11,987 nucleotides of DNA from Vulcanimicrobiota bacterium (lineage in GTDB: Bacteria; Vulcanimicrobiota; Vulcanimicrobiia; Vulcanimicrobiales; Vulcanimicrobiaceae), in NCBI GenBank assembly GCA_019247395.1, contig JAFAOZ010000149.1, positions 1 through 11,987 on the forward strand. The letters run 5' to 3'. This document shows, piece after piece, positions 6,215-11,987 of this stretch; the first letter of the stretch is position 1; every line of letters begins with the position of its first letter. The position numbers were made by a program, and so were the translations under genes. The notes below the pieces were generated by a model. The model did not search any database, was not told where the DNA came from, and was given only the letters and a program-made list of their open reading frames with translations.

Positions 6215-7348
6215 ATGGCCGTCGTTACCTGGGGCAGCGGAGCCAAGCGGTATCTGCGCAATTTCAACTGGCCGCTCGCGGTCGCCGGGCTCTGTATCGC
6301 GTTCATCGGCCTGGCGTGCGTGCGCTCGGCGGGCCTGCACACGCCCGGAGCCGCCGGCGAATTTTCAAAGCAGATACTCTATTTAACGCTCGGCGTTCCG
6401 GTGATGATATGCGTCTCGCTCATCGACTATCGCACGTGGCAGCGCTGGGCGCCCGGCCTGTACGTGCTCAACTTGCTGCTGCTGCTTTTCATTTTGCGGG
6501 GCGGGCATAGCGCGCTCGGCGCGCAGCGATGGATCTCGCTTGGACCGCTCGGCACGTTCCAGCCGTCGGAACCGGCGAAGCTGGTGATTGCCATTGCGCT
6601 CGCCGCGGTGTTGTGCCGCGGCACCTACAAAAATCTCCAAGAGCTTTGGAAGCCGCTCGCGGCCGTAGCCGTGCCGGCGCTGCTCATTTTGAAGCAGCCC
6701 GATCTTGGAACGTCGCTCGTATTGCTTGCGATCTTGAGCGTCGAGCTCTTCTTCGCGCTTCCAAAGATCGGTGATTTCGGCATTTATGCGCTCGGCGTGC
6801 TCGTCGTCGCGGCGGCAGCGCTCGGAACCAATGCCGTGCTCAAGCCGTTTCAGCGCGCGCGGCTCTTCGTCTTTCTCAACCCACGAGCCGATCCGCAAGG
6901 CGCGGGCTACAATTTGAATCAGTCGAAAATCGCAGTCGGAAACGGTGAATGGTTTGGACGCGGTCTCTATCACGGCACGCAGACCCAACTGAACTTCGTG
7001 CCCGAGCATTCCCGCGATTTTATCTTCACCGTTTTGGCCGAAGAGTGGGGTTTCGCGGGAGCCGCCGCCCTGTTGTTCCTGTACGCCGCCGTGCTCTACG
7101 GCGGGATACGAAGCATGCTCGCGGCCCGCGATCGTTTCGGATTTCTGCTAGCCGCCGGCTTGGTTGGAATGCTCTTCTTTCACGTGCTCGTCAACCTTGG
7201 AATGACGATCGGCATCATGCCGATCACCGGCATACCGCTGCCGTTCATGTCGTACGGCGGGTCGGCCATGCTGACGGACTTCGTGGCCTTCGGAATCCTG
7301 CTGAACATTTACGGCCAAAGGGACCGCGACGTACTCGGCAACGCTTGA
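6215..7348 (+). CDS. rodA: SEDS peptidoglycan polymerase RodA
   Basis: RodA polymerises lipid II into glycan strands during side-wall growth, working with a class B PBP (PBP2) and the MreB machinery. The 377-residue polytopic protein has the length and hydrophobic pattern of a ten-helix SEDS protein. Family motifs in order: [21 protein letters not shown] (102-122), KQPDLGTSL (160-168), [20 protein letters not shown] (223-242), [20 protein letters not shown] (251-270, with the essential periplasmic-loop Asp at 268) and [14 protein letters not shown] near the end. The SRDFIF and HGTQTQLNF wording favours RodA over FtsW. It sits nine bases after minE on the same strand with no visible promoter or terminator between, so it is probably the last gene of the min operon. 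No mreBCD or PBP2 gene is in the window. Confidence 0.93.
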   Translation: MAVVTWGSGAKRYLRNFNWPLAVAGLCIAFIGLACVRSAGLHTPGAAGEFSKQILYLTLGVPVMICVSLIDYRTWQRWAPGLYVLNLLLLLFILRGGHSALGAQRWISLGPLGTFQPSEPAKLVIAIALAAVLCRGTYKNLQELWKPLAAVAVPALLILKQPDLGTSLVLLAILSVELFFALPKIGDFGIYALGVLVVAAAALGTNAVLKPFQRARLFVFLNPRADPQGAGYNLNQSKIAVGNGEWFGRGLYHGTQTQLNFVPEHSRDFIFTVLAEEWGFAGAAALLFLYAAVLYGGIRSMLAARDRFGFLLAAGLVGMLFFHVLVNLGMTIGIMPITGIPLPFMSYGGSAMLTDFVAFGILLNIYGQRDRDVLGNA

Positions 7349-7400
7349 TCGCGAGCCTTCGGGGATTTGCCCGCCGCGCCGTCGTAGTGCGGGCGTGCCG

Positions 7401-8798
7401 ATGAGCAGTATACAACGCCTTGCACGTTGCGTTCGCGCAGCCGCCGTCCCGATCGGTCTTTCGCTCGCTGCCGCTTGCGCCGGTTCGCCGGCGAACCCGG
7501 GACTGCCGTCGGGGAGTGCCGAGCGCGCCGCGCCGTTCGTCGGTGCGCCGGGTCGTGCCGTCGCCGGCAAAATCGATCACGTCATCATCATCATTCAAGA
7601 GAATCGAAGCTTCGACAACCTGTTTGACGGTTTGCCCGGCGCCGATACGCAATCGTACGGTTACGATAGCAAAGGCAAAAAAGTCAAACTGACGCCGATC
7701 TCGCTCGCCACGACCTGGGACGTGCAGCACGACTTCAACGGCTTCTTCGAAGACTGCGACGGCCGCGGAAAATTCCCAGGCACGAAGTGCCGCATGGACG
7801 GATTCGATAAGGAGCTCGTAGGCTGCGGGCTCGGTAACCAACCGAAGTGTCCGAGCGCGCATCCGCAGTACGCATACGTCCCGCGCAGCGAAGTCGCTCC
7901 GTACTTCGACATGGCGAGCCAGTATGTCGTCGGTGACCGAATGTTCGAGTCGAATATAGACGGCAGCAGCTTCGTCTCGCATCAGTACATCATCGCCGGG
8001 CAGGCAAATTCGACCATCGACGTTCCGTTCGGCGGCCCCTGGGGATGCGGCGGCGGTCCCGGCGATCTCATCAACACGCTCACGACGCAGCGCCAGAAAG
8101 GGCCGCCGCTCGAGCCCTGCTTCGATAATGCGACGCTTGGCGACGAGCTTGACGCCGCAGGCCTGTCGTGGAAGTACTACACCAAAGTGGTTCACGGTCA
8201 CAGCGCGTTATGGAACGCCTATCAAGCGATCAAACATATTCGTTACGGCAAGGACTGGAAGAAGGACATCATCAGCCCGCAAAAGCGCTTCTTTAAGGAC
8301 GTCGCGAATGGACAACTCGCCGCGGTGAGCTGGGTCACGCCCAGCTGCCGTAACTCCGATCACGCGGGCTGCGATTCCAAGACCGGTCCGCACTGGGTCG
8401 CCTCACTGGTCAACGCGATTGGGGAATCGCCATACTGGAAGACGTCGGCGATATTTGTTTTCTGGGACGACTACGGCGGCTGGTACGACCACGTAGCGCC
8501 GCGCTACGTCGACGATGACGGGCTCGGCTTTCGCGTGCCGCTCGTCGTCATCTCGCCGTATGCGAAAAAAGGCTACGTTTCGCACGTGCGTTACGAGCAC
8601 GGCAGATTGCTGCGGTTCATCGAAGACCGGTTCGGCCTCGCGCCGCTGTCCGCCAGCGATACCCGCGCAAATTCGCCCGCGGCCGACTGCTTCGACTTTT
8701 CTCAGCCGCCGCGAACCTTTCACCGCATCGCCTCGCCGATGACGCGGCGCGACTTCGAGGCACAGCCGCTCGACGATCGGCCGCCCGACACGCAGTAG
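7401..8798 (+). CDS. Exported phosphoesterase (phospholipase C / acid phosphatase family, PF04185-like)
   Basis: A 465-residue protein starting at ATG 7401 (GTG 7395 is two codons earlier). Residues 1-26 form a signal peptide ending LAAAC, a possible lipobox with Ala at -3, so it is either a lipoprotein or freely secreted. Family motifs are clear: [19 protein letters not shown] (60-78) holds the metal-binding Glu-Asn pair; [12 protein letters not shown] (189-200) is where the catalytic Ser/Thr is expected; [17 protein letters not shown] (352-368) holds the paired Asp; then [17 protein letters not shown] and [16 protein letters not shown]. Members cleave phosphate mono- or diesters, including phospholipid head groups. 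Nine Cys residues in the mature part suggest disulfides, fitting an exported enzyme. It follows rodA by 52 bases on the same strand and may be read through from the min operon. The exact substrate cannot be told from sequence. Confidence 0.88.
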   Translation: MSSIQRLARCVRAAAVPIGLSLAAACAGSPANPGLPSGSAERAAPFVGAPGRAVAGKIDHVIIIIQENRSFDNLFDGLPGADTQSYGYDSKGKKVKLTPISLATTWDVQHDFNGFFEDCDGRGKFPGTKCRMDGFDKELVGCGLGNQPKCPSAHPQYAYVPRSEVAPYFDMASQYVVGDRMFESNIDGSSFVSHQYIIAGQANSTIDVPFGGPWGCGGGPGDLINTLTTQRQKGPPLEPCFDNATLGDELDAAGLSWKYYTKVVHGHSALWNAYQAIKHIRYGKDWKKDIISPQKRFFKDVANGQLAAVSWVTPSCRNSDHAGCDSKTGPHWVASLVNAIGESPYWKTSAIFVFWDDYGGWYDHVAPRYVDDDGLGFRVPLVVISPYAKKGYVSHVRYEHGRLLRFIEDRFGLAPLSASDTRANSPAADCFDFSQPPRTFHRIASPMTRRDFEAQPLDDRPPDTQ

Positions 8799-8996
8799 GA
8801 CCGGCTCGGCAGGTCCGCTTCCGCCGGCCCGGGAACGAAGGCCCTCGTCGGCAGGCTCCGTCCGATGACGAAGGGCCGCCTGACAAAGTTTTTTACTACA
8901 GTTTTCGCGAGCAAGCCAACGGCGGCGTAATTGCCGCCCCGCCTAGCGCACCAAAGGGAAGCGCGGCGAGGGCACGCTCGCAGTTTGAGGGACAAT
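8799..8996 (+). promoter_or_regulatory. Leader region of the RNase E/G gene
   Basis: This 198-base gap is the longest clearly non-coding stretch between two genes of the window. It holds the hairpin with T6, a second perfect inverted repeat GGCGGC/GCCGCC (8921-8926 and 8933-8938, loop GTAATT), and a TCGGCAGG(C)TCCG element repeated 42 bases apart (8806-8817 and 8848-8860). I could not place a convincing promoter. In E. coli the rne 5' leader is structured and mediates feedback by RNase E; a like role here is inference. The purine run GAGGG (8987-8991) is the ribosome binding site for TTG 8997. Confidence 0.4.
8840..8894 (+). terminator. Bulged hairpin followed by T6, possible terminator or attenuator
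   Basis: The arms 8840-8851 and 8862-8877 form a GC-rich stem of about 12 pairs (six, then four after a one-base bulge, then two) around a ten-base loop. A run of six T at 8889-8894 follows, but 11 bases beyond the stem, so a classical intrinsic terminator is imperfect. It lies after the phosphoesterase gene and before the RNase E/G gene and could end the first or attenuate the second. Confidence 0.35.
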
Positions 8997-11510
8997 TTGT
9001 CGAGCGAGATATTAATCTCGAGCGACCCGTGGGAAAACCGGGTCGCCATACTTGAAAACGGCGAGTTAGCCGAACTCTACATCGAGCGCGAAGAGAAAGT
9101 CATCGGCTCGATCTTCAAAGGCAAAGTGCAGAACGTGCTGCCGGGCATGGGGGCCGCGTTCGTCGATATCGGCTTGGGCCGAAATGCCTTCCTTTACGTC
9201 GACGACATCAACAAGGCGCCGCTGAACATCGGCGACGTCGAGATCACGTCGGGGCACAGCGGCTTCACGATCAGCGAAAAGGTGAAGCGCGGCGACGACG
9301 TACTGGTTCAAATCGTCAAGGAGCCGCGGGGCCTCAAAGGTGCCCGAATTTCGACGAACATTTCGCTGCCGGGACGCTACCTGATCTTGATGCCGACCGG
9401 CAAATACTCCGGCGTTTCACGCAAGATCGAGTCTGCGGACGAGCGCGACCGCCTCAAGGCGGTCATGAAGCGAATCCGGCCCGAGGGCATGGCCACGGTC
9501 GTACGCACCGCCGCCGCCGGAGCGAGCGAGGCCGAGCTGATCGCCGACCTGGGCGTGCTCATTCGCATGTGGCATGGCATCCTGGAGATGTACAAGCGTG
9601 CGGCGTCACCTTCGCTCCTGCACAAGGATATGAACCTCGTCTACAAAGCGGCGCGCGACTTTATCACCGCCGACGTGGATCGCGTGCTCATTGACGACGA
9701 GGAAGAGTATCGAAAGATTCGCGACTTCTTGCAGCTGCTCGGACCGCAATATATCGACCGGATCGAATACTACAACTCGGGCCGGTCGCTCTTCGACGAC
9801 TTCAAGATCGACGACGAGCTGGCGAAACTGATGCGCCCGAAGATCAATCTGCCCTCAGGCGCTTCGATCGTGATCGAGTCCACGGAAGCGCTGACGGTAA
9901 TCGACGTGAATTCCGGCAAGTTTACGGGCGGCCGAAATCTAGAAGACACGATTCTCAAGACGAACATCGAAGCGGCCGAGGAAATCGCGCGTCAAGTGCG
10001 GCTGCGCGACATCGGCGGGATTATCGTCGTGGACTTCATCGATATGGCGTCCGAAGCGTCGCGCGAGAAAGTCGTCAAGACGATGGAGGAGCACTTGCGG
10101 CGCGACCGCACGCGTGCGACGATCCAATCGTTTTCGAATCTGGGCTTGCTCGAATTCACGCGCAAACGAATCGGTAAGGATCTCGGCAGCCAGTTGCGGG
10201 GCGCATGCCCCACCTGCAACGGCATGGGGAGCGTCATGTCGGCCCAATCGGTTGCCATTGATACCTTCCGGCATATTCGCGAGGAAGCGGCGAACGGCAG
10301 CGGCGACGTTCTCGTACACGTCGCTCCGACCGTTGCGGTGCAAATGGATTATTGGTACGAAGAGGAGTGCCACGAGCTGGCGCGCTCGGTCGGACATCCG
10401 ATTCACGTTCGCGTCGATCCGATGATTCATCCCGAAAAGGCGCGCGTCGAGATGACTGCCGAGATCAAGCGGCGCGAGCATCCGTTGCGCGTCGGCGACG
10501 AGCATGACGTCGAGCTCTTGCCCGGGCGATTGCCAAACGCGACGTCGGCTGCAGCGGTGATCGACGGACACCTCGCCGAGGTGGAAAACGGTGCGAACAA
10601 TGCCGGCAACTTCGTGCGCGTTCGCATTATCGACGTAGACGACAAGGACGACTACGTCCTGGCCGAGATGGTAACGGCCGGCGCGAAGCCGCGCCGCCGC
10701 CGGCGCGGCGGCCGACGCGCCGAGGTTTCCGCGGCGGAGCAGACTCGCCAACTTCGCGAGCTTGCCGAAGACGCGGCGCGCCAGTCGGCGTCGCGTCCGC
10801 CGATCGGAATCTCGCCGGTCACCGAAGAGGAAGAAGCACAAGACAAGGCACTGGTGGCCGAGCGCAAAGGCGAGGCCCAGCCCGATGCGATCATCATCGC
10901 GGAAGGCGCGGTGCAGCATGCCGCCGGCGAAGGCCGTCGCAAGCGCCGCCGCCGCCGGCGCGGACGCGGCCATTCGGAGAACGGCGTTCAAGAAACCGCG
11001 TCGCTTCAGGAGAGCGTCGCACCACCACTTTCCGATACGGTCCCATCGGCGGACGGTGCCGGAGGACATCGGCGCCGGCGTCGCCGGCGGCGGGGACGCC
11101 GCGGGCGCGGCGGCGGCCTCTCACCATTGCTTACGGCGGAGCGCCAAGTCTTCGAAGTTTCGTCGGACGGAGGGACGCAGGTAACCGGCACCGGCGCCGC
11201 GCGCGAACCCTCGCGCGCCATCGCACCCTTCGCCGAGGCACCGCCTGCGGTCGAACCGCCGCCGCCGAGCCTGACCGCCCCGCCCGAGGAGGCACCGCAG
11301 GCAGCGAAGCCGACGCGGCGACGCCGCACTCCCCGCGCAAAGGTCGAGACCCCGATCGCCGGCGAGCTGGAGAGTCCGGTGGAAGCGCCGTCGCTGCCGG
11401 CGGCCGAGACCAAGACGCGCCGCACGCGCAAAACGAGCGGCGATCAAGCCAAGCCGGCGCGAAAACGAAAAGCCGCCGGAACGGCGGCCTCGCGCAAAAA
11501 ATCGTCGTAG
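8997..11510 (+). CDS. Ribonuclease E/G family endoribonuclease with extended Arg-rich tail
   Basis: Single-strand-specific endoribonuclease of mRNA decay and rRNA/tRNA maturation. Start chosen at TTG 8997: GAGGG lies five bases upstream, the N-terminus then reads MSSEILISSDPWENRVAILE as in the family, and the key residues fall at E. coli RNase E numbers. These are the metal-binding Asp 303 (TVIDVNSGK) and Asp 346 (IIVVDFIDM) and the zinc-link Cys 404 and 407 (ACPTC). The frame is open further up, to TTG 8931. Domains over 837 residues: S1-type RNA-binding region (about 35-120), RNase H-like and 5'-sensor region (120-280), DNase I-like catalytic part (280-400), zinc link, small domain (to about 485). 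A possible TRAM-like segment lies at about 495-560. The tail (561-837) is disordered, with Arg clusters at 566-574, 647-657 and 692-704 and smaller ones later, Ala/Pro-rich between. This may be an RNA- or degradosome-binding region. Confidence 0.92.
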   Translation: MSSEILISSDPWENRVAILENGELAELYIEREEKVIGSIFKGKVQNVLPGMGAAFVDIGLGRNAFLYVDDINKAPLNIGDVEITSGHSGFTISEKVKRGDDVLVQIVKEPRGLKGARISTNISLPGRYLILMPTGKYSGVSRKIESADERDRLKAVMKRIRPEGMATVVRTAAAGASEAELIADLGVLIRMWHGILEMYKRAASPSLLHKDMNLVYKAARDFITADVDRVLIDDEEEYRKIRDFLQLLGPQYIDRIEYYNSGRSLFDDFKIDDELAKLMRPKINLPSGASIVIESTEALTVIDVNSGKFTGGRNLEDTILKTNIEAAEEIARQVRLRDIGGIIVVDFIDMASEASREKVVKTMEEHLRRDRTRATIQSFSNLGLLEFTRKRIGKDLGSQLRGACPTCNGMGSVMSAQSVAIDTFRHIREEAANGSGDVLVHVAPTVAVQMDYWYEEECHELARSVGHPIHVRVDPMIHPEKARVEMTAEIKRREHPLRVGDEHDVELLPGRLPNATSAAAVIDGHLAEVENGANNAGNFVRVRIIDVDDKDDYVLAEMVTAGAKPRRRRRGGRRAEVSAAEQTRQLRELAEDAARQSASRPPIGISPVTEEEEAQDKALVAERKGEAQPDAIIIAEGAVQHAAGEGRRKRRRRRRGRGHSENGVQETASLQESVAPPLSDTVPSADGAGGHRRRRRRRRGRRGRGGGLSPLLTAERQVFEVSSDGGTQVTGTGAAREPSRAIAPFAEAPPAVEPPPPSLTAPPEEAPQAAKPTRRRRTPRAKVETPIAGELESPVEAPSLPAAETKTRRTRKTSGDQAKPARKRKAAGTAASRKKSS
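11464..11488 (-). terminator. Candidate intrinsic terminator of the S41 protease gene, inside the RNase gene end
   Basis: Read leftward, the perfect 7-bp stem GCCGCCG/CGGCGGC (11472-11478 and 11482-11488, three-base loop) is followed at once by TTTTCGTTTT. This fits a rho-independent terminator for the leftward protease gene, about 35 bases past its stop and within the final codons of the RNase E/G gene. Confidence 0.45.
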
Positions 11511-11514
11511 GAAC

Positions 11515-11539
11515 GGACGGCGGTTAGCTTCCGCCGTCC
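11515..11539. terminator. Perfect hairpin between the convergent genes
   Basis: GGACGGCGG and CCGCCGTCC form a 9-bp perfect stem with a seven-base loop that contains the stop codon of the leftward protease gene. It starts five bases after the RNase E/G stop. There is no T tract on either side, so it may act as a 3' end-protecting structure or a bidirectional block instead of a standard intrinsic terminator. Confidence 0.45.
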
Positions 11540-11987
11540 TCCTGAACTTCGTGGGCTAACTTGTCGTCGAGATACTGGATCGCGCGAGCCAGCTGATCGT
11601 CTTTCGCCGGCTGACCGAACTGAGGGTGCTTGTTCTCGCCGATCACGACGTCCGGCGTGATTCCTAAGTGGTTGATGTCGCGGTTGCGCGGCGTGAGATA
11701 GCGTGCCGTCGTTACTTTGATGGCACTTCCGTCGGGGAGCGGTATGATCGTCTGCACGACGCCCTTACCGAACGTCTTGGTGCCCATGATCGTTCCAACC
11801 GCGCTGTCTTGAATCGCACCTGAGGTAATCTCGGAGGCCGAGGCAGTGTAGCCGTTGACCAAAACGACGAGCGGGATCGGATTGATTGCGGTATCGTCGG
11901 CGTCAAGCGTGGTTATGTTCGAAGCCCGCGATTCGACCGAAACAATCGGACCGCTGGGAATGAATTTGGAGCTCACCGCAACGGCCG
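11524..11987 (-). CDS. C-terminal processing protease (S41 family), 3' part only
   Basis: The gene runs off the right edge: the frame stays open to base 11987, and the GTG at 11976 is an internal Val codon (the reading is ..AVAVSSKFIPSGPIVSVESR). What remains is the last ~154 residues of the catalytic domain. The catalytic Ser lies in VLVNGYTASASEITSGAIQD and the catalytic Lys in GTKTFGKGVVQ, followed by YLTPRNRDINHLGITPDVVI, typical of CtpA/Prc-like serine proteases that trim exported proteins. The N-terminal signal and PDZ domain expected in this family would lie beyond the window. The C-terminus is short and acidic (ending EDGGS). It converges on the RNase E/G gene with only 13 bases between stop codons. 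Confidence 0.9.
   Translation of the reverse strand, partial: AVAVSSKFIPSGPIVSVESRASNITTLDADDTAINPIPLVVLVNGYTASASEITSGAIQDSAVGTIMGTKTFGKGVVQTIIPLPDGSAIKVTTARYLTPRNRDINHLGITPDVVIGENKHPQFGQPAKDDQLARAIQYLDDKLAHEVQEDGGS

Noticed and set aside
6215..7348. FtsW in place of RodA
   Set aside because: The [19 protein letters not shown] and [10 protein letters not shown] segments match RodA better, and no murG or other dcw-cluster genes are nearby.
8931..8996. Earlier TTG start (8931) for RNase E/G
   Set aside because: The added 22 residues do not resemble the family N-terminus and part is a hairpin arm; TTG 8997 has a GAGGG site and puts the catalytic residues at the expected numbers.
9939..11069. 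376-codon minus-strand open frame within the RNase E/G gene
   Set aside because: Antisense to catalytic and tail codons of a clear RNase E/G; the translation is compositionally biased and motif-free.
10690..11115. CGC/CGG-rich tracts as a tandem repeat array or CRISPR
   Set aside because: They are in-frame Arg codon runs in a disordered tail, with no regular spacing or unique spacers.

Overview
The window is about 12 kb of GC-rich, tightly packed bacterial chromosome with short gaps and frequent GTG/TTG starts. The diderm-type functions (min system, RodA, a secreted M48 protease with a TPR-like region, Ctp-type protease, RNase E/G) and the gene order suggest an uncultured Gram-negative-type lineage. 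An Eremiobacterota (WPS-2)-like genome is my guess, from general impression only; no marker gene here fixes the taxonomy. No tRNA, rRNA, CRISPR array, transposase or phage gene was seen.

Layout. Positions 1-116 are non-coding and hold a short degenerate repeat of the 'GCGCTCAGGATGACA' type. Two leftward genes follow, four bases apart: an M48 metalloprotease with a signal peptide and a long uncharacterised C-terminal half, and a DUF697-like membrane protein with what may be a decayed GTPase domain. A perfect TATAAT on the minus strand lies just upstream of the protease, in a very short divergent gap.

Running rightward from that gap is the core of the window: minC, a first minD, a second minD, minE and rodA (about 3.2-7.35 kb). 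minC/minD1 and minD2/minE each overlap by ATGA; the other gaps are 4 and 9 bases. Both MinD copies keep the deviant Walker A motif, the switch aspartates and a C-terminal amphipathic helix. The second carries an extra N-terminal segment that looks like a translated dispersed repeat. MinE has a basic, probably disordered tail. This operon joins placement of the division site (MinCDE) with cell-wall elongation (RodA).

After rodA come a probable exported phosphoesterase of the phospholipase C/acid phosphatase family and a 198-base leader with two hairpins. Next is a large RNase E/G whose catalytic Asp and zinc-link Cys residues fall at the same numbers as in E. coli RNase E when translation starts at TTG 8997. 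It has a possible TRAM-like segment and a long Arg-rich disordered tail. Converging on it from the right edge is the C-terminal part of an S41 C-terminal processing protease, cut by the window end.

No wholly new multi-gene system is evident. The most unusual points are the twin-MinD operon, the repeat-derived N-terminus of MinD2, the degenerate GTPase/DUF697 protein and the added domains on RNase E/G.
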